The position numbers and the translations under genes were made by a program. Shown one piece after another: positions 38,146 through 46,888 of a DNA stretch of 64,000 bases (its first letter is position 1; every line of letters starts with the position of its first letter). A model generated the notes under the pieces. The model worked only from the letters and a program-made list of their open reading frames with translations, searched no databases and had not been told where the DNA came from. Source of the DNA: Paracoccus sp. (in: a-proteobacteria). Lineage in GTDB: Bacteria > Pseudomonadota > Alphaproteobacteria > Rhodobacterales > Rhodobacteraceae. The DNA is taken from NCBI RefSeq assembly GCF_030538655.1, contig NZ_JAUNTO010000010.1, positions 51,258 through 115,257 of the forward strand. Reading direction: 5' to 3'.

Positions 38146-39936
38146 GTGCTGAGGGCTTTACGCGAAAGGCTGGAATTCACCAAGGGTCTGGGCTTTCGTC
38201 TGGCCACGCTGTTGACTGTGGCGATCCTGCCGTTGGGTCTGATCTCGCTGGTGCAAACCCTGCATCTTTTGCGTGAAGCCGAACGCAGCGCTGAAATCGC
38301 GCTGTTGGGGCGCACCGCCTCGGCGGCGGCGGGGGAACGCGCCTTGCTGCAAGGTGCGCTGGGGGCTGCCGATGCGTTGGGTCCGGCAGTGCTGGAAACC
38401 ATCGACAACCCCACCGCGTGCAGCGAGGTGATGCGCGGCTTTGTCGAACGCAGCGCGACGTTCATTTCTGCCGCCTATGTGCCGTTGTCGGGGGTTTCCG
38501 GCTGTGTCTCTTTGCACGGCTCTGCGGTGCTCGATTTTCAGGATTCCGAGGTTTATCAGATTTTCATGGAAAGCCGTGGCACCGTTGTCACCGCGCTGGA
38601 ACAGGGCAGGATCACCGGGCGTCCGGTGGTGGTTGTGGCGCAGCCGCTGTATGATGATCGTGATCTGATTGGCTATGTCGTCGTCGGTCTGTCCAAGGAA
38701 TTGCTGTATTCCACCCATTCACTGAATTTCGGCACCGAGGGCGCGCGCATTCTGACTTTTTCCAGCCGTGGCGATATGCTGACCGTGGACCGGCCCTTTG
38801 ATCAGGATGTGTCGGGTATCCTGCCGCACGGCATGGTGCTGACCGACCTTCTGGATAACACCGACGCCACCTTTCGCGATGTGACCAGCACGGGCGAGGA
38901 ACGTGCCTTTACCGTTGTGACCGTGGTGCCCGGTCTGGTCTATGCCCTTGGCAGCTGGAGTCCGCAGACCGCCGGTATTGCCGGGTTTAAAACCACCCGT
39001 CTTGCCGCCATCGCCATTCCCATCGCGCTGTGGGCGGTATCGCTGCTGGTGTCCTATTTTGCCGTTTACCGGCTGGTTCTGCGGCATATCCGTGAATTAC
39101 GCGGCCAGATGCGCCGTTTTGCCATTGGCAATCGCGATGCCCCACCGCCGGTGCTGCGTGATGCTCCGGCGGAAATCGCGGATGTCAGCCAGACCTTCCA
39201 CAACATGGCCCGCATTCTCATCCGTGACGAAGAAGCGATGGAGGAAGCCGTCGCCGAAAAAACCGTTCTGCTGAAAGAGGTTCACCACCGGGTCAAGAAC
39301 AACCTGCAACTGATCGCCTCGATCATCAACATGCAAAGCCGGATGATCGACCACGAGGATGCCAAGCGGGTTTTACGATCCGTTCAGGACCGGGTGGCGG
39401 CGCTGGCCACGATTTATCGCAATCTGTATCAGGCTGAACATCTGGATGCGGTGAATGCCGACCGGCTGATCGGCGATATTATCAACCAGATGGTGAACAT
39501 CTCGATTGCGCCGGGCACCGCACTGAAGGTCGAGACCGATTTTCAGCCGCTGACGCTGTTGCCCGATCAGGCTGTGCCCCTGTCGCTTTTGGCGACCGAG
39601 GCCGTTACCAACGCGTTGAAATACGCGGGCATCCCCCCCGGTGCCGATGCGGCGACGGTTCGCGTTATCCTGTCGGTGCCTGAAACCGGCCGCGCGCTGT
39701 TCGCCGTTGAAAACACCATGGGTGAAGCGATTATTGATTCCGAAAGCACCGGCCTTGGCAGTCAATTGATCGAGGCATTTTCAACCCAGCTTGACGGCGA
39801 GGCCGAGACCGGCATCGAAGGTCACCGCTATTTCCTGCGCCTGCTGTTCCGCGTCGATACCCAAAACACTCCCGAAGCGGGCGATGATCGCAAAGTGGTG
39901 CTGACCTCGACCCCGCGCGAGGGGGCGCGGCATTAA
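38146..39936 (+). CDS. Membrane sensor histidine kinase of the PhyR system
   Basis: A 596-residue kinase, probably the input to PhyR. One span near residues 17-38 and another near 283-306 bracket a periplasmic sensor domain, followed by a HAMP-like linker. The phosphoacceptor region LLKEVHHRVKNNLQLIASIIN near residue 380 is of the HisKA_2/HWE type. The ATPase is compact, with AVTNALKYA. It starts at GTG 38146, 36 bp after ecfG. Position next to ecfG is the usual one for PhyK-like kinases; the signal is unknown. Confidence 0.85.
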   Translation: MLRALRERLEFTKGLGFRLATLLTVAILPLGLISLVQTLHLLREAERSAEIALLGRTASAAAGERALLQGALGAADALGPAVLETIDNPTACSEVMRGFVERSATFISAAYVPLSGVSGCVSLHGSAVLDFQDSEVYQIFMESRGTVVTALEQGRITGRPVVVVAQPLYDDRDLIGYVVVGLSKELLYSTHSLNFGTEGARILTFSSRGDMLTVDRPFDQDVSGILPHGMVLTDLLDNTDATFRDVTSTGEERAFTVVTVVPGLVYALGSWSPQTAGIAGFKTTRLAAIAIPIALWAVSLLVSYFAVYRLVLRHIRELRGQMRRFAIGNRDAPPPVLRDAPAEIADVSQTFHNMARILIRDEEAMEEAVAEKTVLLKEVHHRVKNNLQLIASIINMQSRMIDHEDAKRVLRSVQDRVAALATIYRNLYQAEHLDAVNADRLIGDIINQMVNISIAPGTALKVETDFQPLTLLPDQAVPLSLLATEAVTNALKYAGIPPGADAATVRVILSVPETGRALFAVENTMGEAIIDSESTGLGSQLIEAFSTQLDGEAETGIEGHRYFLRLLFRVDTQNTPEAGDDRKVVLTSTPREGARH

Positions 39937-40098
39937 CCGCGTTGCCGGCGATGGTATCGGCACGGTGTGCCAAGCCGTCCGTGTGCCGTCGGATGTGGCG
40001 GCCTAACCGGCCATCGGTCATGACCCCGGTTGGCAGCTGACAGGAAAACAGATCAAAGCCTCACTTGATCGCGGCCATGGCGCAGCTATGTTTGCGCC

Positions 40099-40773
40099 AT
40101 GGATGCGACGCAGGCGAAACCGACTTATGATCTTTCGACCGGACGGGGGCTGATCGCCTGCCCTCGTTGCGATGCGCTGCATATCGAAGAAGATCTGGAT
40201 CACGGCGAAACTGCCCGCTGCGTCCGTTGTCATACCGTGCTGGCCCGGCCCCGTGCGGGGGCCTTTGTGCAGTTGATCGCACTGTCATTCACCTCGATGG
40301 TATTGCTGATCGGAGCGGTGTTTTTTCCGTTTCTGGAAATCTCGCGCATGGGGATCGGCAATGCCACATCGCTGTTCGGGGTGGCGCTGGCTTTTGCCGA
40401 TGGTGTGTTGCTGCCGCTGGTGCTGGCGGTGTTGGCGATGATTATTGCCCTGCCGGTGTTCAGGTCGTTTCTGCTGTTATATACGCTGATGCCGCTGGCG
40501 CAGGGGCGGCGGCCCTATGCCTATGCCGCTGATGCCTTCCGCATGGCCGAGGCGCTGCGCCCCTGGTCCATGGCCGAGATTTTCGTGATCGGCACCTCGG
40601 TCGCGCTGGTCAAGGTGGCGGGGCTGGCCAGTGTCCATCTTGGCCCGGCCTTCTGGGCCTTTTGCGGGCTGATCTTTGTCAATATCGCCGCCCGTGCCTT
40701 TATGTGCCAGACCACCGTCTGGGACGCCATCGAACAGGGCAACGCCCTGCCCCCCGCCGGTGATCCTGCATGA
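40099..40773 (+). CDS. pqiA: PqiA family membrane protein, first copy
   Basis: A 224-residue protein with a Cys4 zinc ribbon (ACPRCDALH and RCVRCHTV near residues 18-45) and four membrane spans. PqiA partners PqiB in moving lipids between membranes. Unlike the E. coli protein, which fuses two such units, this organism has two separate half-size genes. It overlaps the second copy by 4 bases. Confidence 0.9.
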   Translation: MDATQAKPTYDLSTGRGLIACPRCDALHIEEDLDHGETARCVRCHTVLARPRAGAFVQLIALSFTSMVLLIGAVFFPFLEISRMGIGNATSLFGVALAFADGVLLPLVLAVLAMIIALPVFRSFLLLYTLMPLAQGRRPYAYAADAFRMAEALRPWSMAEIFVIGTSVALVKVAGLASVHLGPAFWAFCGLIFVNIAARAFMCQTTVWDAIEQGNALPPAGDPA

Positions 40774-41453
40774 GCGGTGTCGCGCCCTTGCCAGATGGCC
40801 CTGATGCCGCCGATGCCGTCGCGCCGGTGATGACGGCGCGCCGCGCCGGACTGGTGGGTTGCCGCAGTTGCGGGCGGGTCTGGCCGGTGGATCAGGACCG
40901 CTGCGCCCGTTGTCACGCCGCGCTGGTGCGGCCCGACCGGCGCGGGCTGGCCGCCGTCTGGGCATGGATGGCCGCGGGGGTCATCTTTTACATCCCCGCC
41001 AATCTTTACCCGATGATGAGCACGCGCACCTTTGCCGGGCTGAAAGGCAGCGGCGAGGCGACGATCCTTGGCGGCGTGATGCAACTGATCGAACATGGAA
41101 ATTACGACATTGCCATCATCGTCTTTGTCGCCTCGGTTATTGTGCCGATTGGCAAGTTCATTGCCATCGCCTGGCTGGCGCTGGTGGCGGGCAGCCCGGC
41201 CACCGTGCATGACGCGCATCTGCGGTTGAAAGTCTATGAGGTGGTCGAATTCATCGGCCGCTGGTCGATGATCGATGTGTTCGTGGTGGCGATCCTGTCG
41301 GCGCTGGTGCAGCTTGGCTTTGTCGCCTCGATCCATCCCGGCCCGGCGGCGGTCTGCTTTGCGCTTTCTGTTGCGTTCACCATGCTTTCCGCGCAAAGCT
41401 TTGATCCGCGATTGATCTGGCGCGGTTTGCCGCTGCGCACCCGCAGCACCTGA
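40770..41453 (+). CDS. pqiA: PqiA family membrane protein, second copy
   Basis: A 227-residue second half of the PqiA pair. The zinc ribbon is GCRSCGRVWPVDQDRCARCHAA, followed by four spans beginning AWMAAGVIFYIPANLYPMMS. It resembles the first copy only at the ribbon and helical-layout level. Start overlaps copy one; pqiB follows after 24 bp. Confidence 0.9.
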   Translation: MSGVAPLPDGPDAADAVAPVMTARRAGLVGCRSCGRVWPVDQDRCARCHAALVRPDRRGLAAVWAWMAAGVIFYIPANLYPMMSTRTFAGLKGSGEATILGGVMQLIEHGNYDIAIIVFVASVIVPIGKFIAIAWLALVAGSPATVHDAHLRLKVYEVVEFIGRWSMIDVFVVAILSALVQLGFVASIHPGPAAVCFALSVAFTMLSAQSFDPRLIWRGLPLRTRST

Positions 41454-41477
41454 TACCGACAACCCGCGCGGACCTGC

Positions 41478-43529
41478 ATGACTGACACACCTCCCCCCCT
41501 GCAACCTGCCAGCCCGGTTCGCCGCACCGCCCGCCGCGCGGCCGAGGCGGGGGTGAACATCATCTGGCTGGTGCCGATCCTGGCGCTGCTGGTGACGCTG
41601 GCCATCGGCTGGAACAGTTATATGGGGCGCGGCACGCTGATCCATGTCGCGTTCAGGGACGCCACCGGCATCAATCCGGGCGAAACCCCGCTGAAATTCC
41701 GCGAAATCAATGTCGGCAAGGTCGAGGCGGTGCGGTTTACCGAAGATCTGTCCTCGGTCATCGTCGATATTCGGGTGGACCGCGATCTGGCGCAATATAT
41801 CGACGATCAGGCCGAATTTTGGATCGTGCGCCCGCAGGTGACGGCGCGCGGGATCACCCGGCTGGATACGGTGCTGACCGGGGCCTTTATCGAAGGTTAC
41901 TGGGATGCCGATGTTACCGAACCCAGCAGCGATTTCATCGGGCTGGACCGGGCACCGCTGACGCGTGAGGATGCCAAGGGCACCTGGGTGATCGTGCAGA
42001 CCAATGATGCCGAGGGTCTGTCCGAAGGCGCGCCGGTGATGTATCGCGGCCTGCCGGTGGGACGGATGGAGAACCTGCGCATCTCGCCCGATGGCGAAGC
42101 CGTGCAGGCCGATGTTTTTGTCGAAGCCCCGCACGATCAGCGGCTGACCACGGCCAGCGTGTTCTGGGACAGCGGCGGGGTGTCGGTCAGCCTTGGCACG
42201 CAGGGGGTGTCGGTGGGTGTCAACTCGCTGGCGTCGCTGTTGCAGGGGGGTATCCAGTTCGGCACCTTCGTCAGCGGTGGTGCGCCGGTCGAACGCGGCC
42301 ATGTCTTTGCGTTGAACGCTGATGAGGATGCGGCCCGCAGCAATATCTTTGCCGGGGACGAATCCGGTCAGACGCGGTTCACGCTGTTGCTGGAACAGGG
42401 GGTGCGCGGGCTGGAACGCGGGGCCGATGTGCAGTTTCAGGGCCTCAGCGTCGGACGTGTGACCGATCTGTCGGTGCGGGTCAGCACCGATCCGCCGCGC
42501 GAGGTGTTTCAACAGGTCACGGTCGCGTTATCGCCGGCACGGCTGGGTTTGCCCCCCGATACAAGCAGCGATCAGGTGACGGCATTCATTGCCTCTGCCG
42601 TGGAACAGGGCCTGCGCGCCCGCCCGGCCAGTGCGGGTTTTCTTGGCACTTCGCTGATGATCGAGCTGTTCGAGCTGCCCGAGACCCCGGAACAGCCGCT
42701 GATGCTGGATCTGGCGGGTGATCCCTATCCGATCATCCCTTCGGTGCCCGGCGATCTGTCCGATTTCAGCGATACGGCGCAGGGGATGCTGTCGCGCATT
42801 GGCAATCTGCCGATCGAAGACGTGCTGAAATCCGCCACTGACATGATGAACAGCATCACCCATCTGGCCAGCAATCCCGATACACGCGCCATTCCCGAAA
42901 CCCTGCGCCGCACGCTGGATGATGCGCAAAGCACGTCGTCCGACATCCGCGATATGGTGCAGGATTTCAAAGACAGCGGCGCGGTAGACAATCTGAACAC
43001 CCTGCTGTCAGAAGCATCGGCGGCGGCGCAATCGCTGCGCGAGGCGGCCGCGAATGCGCCGGACATGATCGAAAAGATGGATCGCGCGGCGGCCAAGATC
43101 GAGGAATTCAACTTTGCCGAGATCAGCACCCAGGCCGAGGGCATCTTGCAGGATCTGCGCGTGATGCTGGGGTCCGAGGATGCCGAACAACTGCCCCGCC
43201 ATCTGTCGGATACCTTGCAGGCGGCCTCTGGTCTGCTGAACGATCTGCGCGATGGCAATGCTGCGGGCAGTCTGAATGCCGCGCTTGGTTCGGCCCGCGT
43301 CGCCGCGGACGAGGTTGCGGTGGCCGTGCGTGATCTGCCGCAGCTTGTCCAGCGTCTGCAACAGACCGCCGGACGGGCCGAGGCGGTGATCGCCGCCTAT
43401 GGCGACCGTTCGACCTTTAACACCGAGGCGGTGACGATGCTGCGCGAATTGCGCCGGGCGACGGCGGCTTTTGGATCGCTGGCGCGCACCATCGAACGCA
43501 ACCCCCGCGCCTTTATTCTGGGACGATGA
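41478..43529 (+). CDS. pqiB: PqiB, MCE-domain lipid transport protein
   Basis: A 683-residue protein anchored by one N-terminal span (IIWLVPILALLVTLAIGWNSY). Three MCE/MlaD domains follow (about residues 48-140, 160-250 and 290-400; the first with FRDATGINPGETPLKFREINVG). The last 250 residues are a long helical region that would form the periplasm-spanning tube. The protein is longer than E. coli PqiB (about 546) because of that C terminus. It forms the bridge between PqiA and PqiC. Confidence 0.92.
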   Translation: MTDTPPPLQPASPVRRTARRAAEAGVNIIWLVPILALLVTLAIGWNSYMGRGTLIHVAFRDATGINPGETPLKFREINVGKVEAVRFTEDLSSVIVDIRVDRDLAQYIDDQAEFWIVRPQVTARGITRLDTVLTGAFIEGYWDADVTEPSSDFIGLDRAPLTREDAKGTWVIVQTNDAEGLSEGAPVMYRGLPVGRMENLRISPDGEAVQADVFVEAPHDQRLTTASVFWDSGGVSVSLGTQGVSVGVNSLASLLQGGIQFGTFVSGGAPVERGHVFALNADEDAARSNIFAGDESGQTRFTLLLEQGVRGLERGADVQFQGLSVGRVTDLSVRVSTDPPREVFQQVTVALSPARLGLPPDTSSDQVTAFIASAVEQGLRARPASAGFLGTSLMIELFELPETPEQPLMLDLAGDPYPIIPSVPGDLSDFSDTAQGMLSRIGNLPIEDVLKSATDMMNSITHLASNPDTRAIPETLRRTLDDAQSTSSDIRDMVQDFKDSGAVDNLNTLLSEASAAAQSLREAAANAPDMIEKMDRAAAKIEEFNFAEISTQAEGILQDLRVMLGSEDAEQLPRHLSDTLQAASGLLNDLRDGNAAGSLNAALGSARVAADEVAVAVRDLPQLVQRLQQTAGRAEAVIAAYGDRSTFNTEAVTMLRELRRATAAFGSLARTIERNPRAFILGR

Positions 43530-43533
43530 CCGC

Positions 43534-44172
43534 ATGATCCGAACCGCCCTTGCCCCGTTTGCCGCGCTGTTGCTGCTGCTGGCCGCCTGTTCCAACCCGG
43601 AAAAGACCGGGCGCTATCTGGTCGATCCGCCGACCGCCGCGCGTGAACTGCCCAACCGGCTGGGCACCGCCGAATTGCGTGACGTATCCCTGCCTGAATA
43701 TGCGGCGCATGATGAAATCGCCTGGCAGACGCCGGATGGTGCGGTGCGTTCGAACCCGCGTAACATCTGGGCCGATAATCCGCAGCGCGCTTTTACGCTG
43801 GTGCTGGCGCGGTCGATTTCCGAACTGTCCGGTGCAACCGTCATCGCCGAGCCGTGGCCGCTGATGACCGTGCCTGACCGCAAGATCGACGTGCGCGTGG
43901 AACGCGCGCTGGCGCAAGCGAATGGCACTTATCGTCTGGCAGGCAGCTATTACGTGTCGGATGAAAGCGGCACGGCGGGCGGCAATCATGCGCGCAGCTT
44001 TGATATTGTGGTGCCGTTGCAGGATCAGGGGCCGGGGGCCGTCGCGTTGGCGCAATCGGCGGCGATCACGCAACTGGCCCGGCAGATCGCCACTTTGGGC
44101 GGGCCGGGCAGCAGCTTTGTCACCCGCCGCCCCGCCGCGATCGATCCGTTTGATCTGCCGCCGTTGCTATAA
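43534..44172 (+). CDS. pqiC: PqiC outer-membrane lipoprotein
   Basis: A 212-residue lipoprotein. The lipobox LLAAC puts the lipid on Cys19, followed by an ABC-auxiliary domain with YLVDPPTAARELP and ITQLARQIA. It would anchor PqiB to the outer membrane. ATG 43534 gives a good signal sequence; the longer frame overlaps pqiB. Confidence 0.88.
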   Translation: MIRTALAPFAALLLLLAACSNPEKTGRYLVDPPTAARELPNRLGTAELRDVSLPEYAAHDEIAWQTPDGAVRSNPRNIWADNPQRAFTLVLARSISELSGATVIAEPWPLMTVPDRKIDVRVERALAQANGTYRLAGSYYVSDESGTAGGNHARSFDIVVPLQDQGPGAVALAQSAAITQLARQIATLGGPGSSFVTRRPAAIDPFDLPPLL

Positions 44173-44178
44173 CGGAAA

Positions 44179-44200
44179 CGGGCGGCCTTTTGGCCGCCCG
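44179..44200. terminator. Bidirectional hairpin after pqiC
   Basis: A perfect 9-bp stem (CGGGCGGCC with GGCCGCCCG) with a TTTT loop lies between convergent pqiC and the 142-residue gene. The stem is strong but lacks a T-run. Confidence 0.5.
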
Positions 44201-44237
44201 TCCCGTTCCATGGGTGAAATGGTTGAGGACGAACTGA

Positions 44238-44666
44238 TTACGCGGAATAACCCATGGGACGATTTTTACCGGAACGCTGTCTTGTGCCCCGGTCAGAGGC
44301 GAGCCAAGCCATTCGGTCGATAATTGGCCGGACGAATCTGGCAAACATAGCCGGGTCAGGATTGAAGGCCCCCGGCTGACCGACACCGCCGCAATCTTCA
44401 CAATCCGGGATTGTGCCCCAACAATTTGGGCACGCCCCCAACGCACAAGCCAACATTTCGGCGTGGTCGGTCAGCAAGGTGTTTTCCCGCATAACCCTGC
44501 GGTAATCGTTCAGGTCCGGGTGGTCGGCGGCGGAACGAGCGCCCGCGACCGGCTGTCCGGTATTCACAGCCCAGCGCGCATTGTTATCGCTGACGACCCC
44601 CTCAGGAACCGCGCACAACGCCCTGAGGGCGGCAATCACAATATTGTCTTCCTTCCGATCCGTCAT
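44238..44666 (-). CDS. Uncharacterised protein with CxxC pairs
   Basis: A 142-residue soluble protein of unknown function. Four cysteines arranged as CPNCWGTIPDCEDCGG near residues 79-94 look like a small zinc-binding knuckle, and the rest is largely helical. No signal peptide. It starts 205 bp from the S8 gene on the same strand, with four helically phased GCGTGAA-type repeats upstream. It may belong to the protease cassette. Confidence 0.6.
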   Translation of the reverse strand: MTDRKEDNIVIAALRALCAVPEGVVSDNNARWAVNTGQPVAGARSAADHPDLNDYRRVMRENTLLTDHAEMLACALGACPNCWGTIPDCEDCGGVGQPGAFNPDPAMFARFVRPIIDRMAWLASDRGTRQRSGKNRPMGYSA

Positions 44667-44760
44667 GGCATCCGACCCCCCTGATGTCCAAGACCGTGCG
44701 GGCTGTTTGTGGATTTGGCCGCGCGCCGTCTTTTGCCATGAGTGCAGCTATGACGGGTGG

Positions 44761-44833
44761 GCGTGAATGCAGCGTGAAAAATTCCGACCTCTGGCGTGAA
44801 AAATGCACAGAAAGCGAAAAAATTTTGCGTGGA
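44761..44833. repeat. Four phased GCGTGAA repeats
   Basis: GCGTGAA occurs at 44761, 44772 and 44794, and GCGTGGA at 44827. Spacings are 11, 22 and 33 bp, so all lie on one face of the helix. They are upstream of the 142-residue gene. Confidence 0.6.
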
Positions 44834-44870
44834 TCACGTCATACGGTTGTTATGTCTGTGTGATCGGGGG

Positions 44871-46625
44871 TCAGTATTCAGGAAATTTCGGCTGATATGG
44901 CAGCACGGGCACTTCTGCCAGGGGGGTTCCGGCTGCGGCATGGGTAATAACGCCATCGCGAGTCGCGGGACAAAACCCGGCTGCCATCTGCCCGGCTAGC
45001 CACCGTGCAAGCTGTGGCGCCGCCAGCGATGTGCCCGCCGTAATCCGCACCGATCCGCTGTCGCGCCCGGCAACCGCAATGCCGGAAACGGTGCCGCTGC
45101 GATCCGTCACCGCCTGAATGTCGCCGTTGCGCCCGCATGTCAGCAATCCGCTGTAGATCGAACCGGCCCCTGCCCCGTCGCGCGATGTCGCAGGCCGCAG
45201 TTGCACCGCCCCTGCCCGCAGCGTTTCCGCGCCGCCTGCATATGTGTTCAGCGTATGTCGCCGCCGCACCCGTGACCGGCTGCGCGGCGGATCGTCAGGC
45301 AGCATTCGGTCGACGTCATCGAAAATCCGGTAATGTGGGCAGATCAGCGCGCTTTGCCGCGCCTCGCGCGGATAGCCGGGCACCGCTTCGTCACGCTGCA
45401 CGCTGATCTCATAAATGCCGTTCGGGGCCTGCGGGTCAATGCTGATCTGCCAGTCGCCCGGCGGTGCCCAGGGGTGGCCGGGCTTGTCCGGGCTGGTCGG
45501 CATGGCGATCAGGACGATCCCCTCGCGCCAGGTGCGGCCATCGCCGCTGCGCTGCACGATATAATAGGCGCGCGCAATTTCAGCCTCGGCGCTGTCACGC
45601 AGGATGCTGATCTGGCCGTCGGCGGTGAATGTGGTCGGCGCAGGCGGCTGGCCCGGCGCAGCCAGATGCAGCACAAAGGGGCGCGTCGGTGGTTCGGGCA
45701 GGCGCGGCCCCCATATCTCTACGGCGCTGTCGGTGTGATCGCCCGGTTGCAGCCGCCATGTCAGCTCCTGCCCCCGGCGCAGCCGCCCGCACAACATCGC
45801 CTGTCGGTGGTTGCCCATCGGCAGCACGAAACGGATCGGTCCCAGATCGCGCGGCCCGGATCGCGACAGCGCGTCCATGAACTGTTCCAGCAAGCTGGAC
45901 CCGTCACGCGGCCCGGCGGTCAAGCCATAGCTGATGTTGATAACCAGCGGCATCCGCACCGTTCCCGATGCCAGCCCGTGCCGTTCCTCGGTAAAGCGGC
46001 AAAGCTGGCGCGCGCGCAGCACCACGAACAGGATCGCCGCCAGAATATAGGGCGGTGCCGATACGCCCATACTGTCCTCGGTCAGTTTCGAGGGCAGGCT
46101 GACGCCGATTACCGGATGATCGCGGCCCGCTGTGTCATCCGGGGCGAAACCGGCGGCCAGCATCGCCACCGCCGCGCCATGTCCGCCCGCATAACCGGCC
46201 GAGGGCCGCAGCCCGCGCCCGTAATCCAGCACCCCGGCGGCGCGATACAGCGAATCTTCGTCCGGCAGGCTGCCATTGCGCAGTTGGGCCAGCAGCCTGT
46301 CGATCCCCTGCCCGCGCCATTCGCGGCCAAAGGGCAGATCGCCGCCGGGGCCGGGCCGGGCATCCTGCGCCCAGATCGCGGCGACCCGGCTGTGATCCCC
46401 TGCCCGCAACATTTCATGCGCAAAGGGAATGGCGTCGTCGATCACCGCGATGATCGCGGCGCGGGCCGGATCGGCGGGCAGAACCGCATCGTTCAGAAAA
46501 CCGCCTGATCTGGCGCCGCCCCAGGCTTCGTTCCCCGGATCATCACTCATCGCATCAGGGGGTAACAGGCCGCCCGGATCGGCCAGAAAGGTGGAAAAGG
46601 CCGAAACGATGGCCTGTGCGATCAT
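44871..46625 (-). CDS. Subtilisin-like serine protease (S8), type A
   Basis: A 584-residue protease with a divergent S8 triad: Asp63 (AVIDDAIPF), His149 (GGHGAAVAM), Asn272 (LPMGNH) and Ser533 (AGTSLAAPQLARW). The gap between Asn and Ser is unusually long, holding a beta-rich insert. The N terminus is not a signal peptide and there is no propeptide-like region, so it is probably cytosolic. It overlaps the 88-residue gene by 4 bases, which in turn overlaps the PAP2-type gene. A second, different S8 protease lies 3 kb away in the opposite direction. Substrate unknown. Confidence 0.82.
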   Translation of the reverse strand: MIAQAIVSAFSTFLADPGGLLPPDAMSDDPGNEAWGGARSGGFLNDAVLPADPARAAIIAVIDDAIPFAHEMLRAGDHSRVAAIWAQDARPGPGGDLPFGREWRGQGIDRLLAQLRNGSLPDEDSLYRAAGVLDYGRGLRPSAGYAGGHGAAVAMLAAGFAPDDTAGRDHPVIGVSLPSKLTEDSMGVSAPPYILAAILFVVLRARQLCRFTEERHGLASGTVRMPLVINISYGLTAGPRDGSSLLEQFMDALSRSGPRDLGPIRFVLPMGNHRQAMLCGRLRRGQELTWRLQPGDHTDSAVEIWGPRLPEPPTRPFVLHLAAPGQPPAPTTFTADGQISILRDSAEAEIARAYYIVQRSGDGRTWREGIVLIAMPTSPDKPGHPWAPPGDWQISIDPQAPNGIYEISVQRDEAVPGYPREARQSALICPHYRIFDDVDRMLPDDPPRSRSRVRRRHTLNTYAGGAETLRAGAVQLRPATSRDGAGAGSIYSGLLTCGRNGDIQAVTDRSGTVSGIAVAGRDSGSVRITAGTSLAAPQLARWLAGQMAAGFCPATRDGVITHAAAGTPLAEVPVLPYQPKFPEY

Positions 46626-46888
46626 GGCGCGGCCCCGGTCATGGTCGGATTGCTGTCAGGGGGTGATGCGCCATCGTGCCGGTCATGGCCAAGCGCACGG
46701 TCGATCAGATCGCAAAGTGCGGCTTCGATCTGGCTGAACAGGGGTGCTGCGGCATCACCCGGATCGGGCGTCAGTTCGCGGCGCAGATCCAGCCAGCGAT
46801 GCACATAGGGCGACATGCCGGGCGGGTAATCCTCGAACGCGGGTTGTGGCGGTGAAAAGGTCAGCGCCGCAGCGGGTTTCAGCTCCAT
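46622..46888 (-). CDS. Small uncharacterised protein between the PAP2-like and S8 genes
   Basis: An 88-residue acidic, proline-rich protein with no recognised domain. ATG 46888 overlaps the PAP2-like gene's stop (ATGGAGCTGA), and its own stop overlaps the S8 start, so all three are coupled. The segment YVHRWLDLRRELTPD followed by a helix (LFSQIEAALCDLIDRAL) could bind a partner. Could be an adaptor or inhibitor; not established. Confidence 0.65.
   Translation of the reverse strand: MELKPAAALTFSPPQPAFEDYPPGMSPYVHRWLDLRRELTPDPGDAAAPLFSQIEAALCDLIDRALGHDRHDGASPPDSNPTMTGAAP

Noticed and set aside
40521-42512. A 663-codon open frame on the minus strand
   Set aside because: It is antisense to the pqi operon and has no domain pattern.
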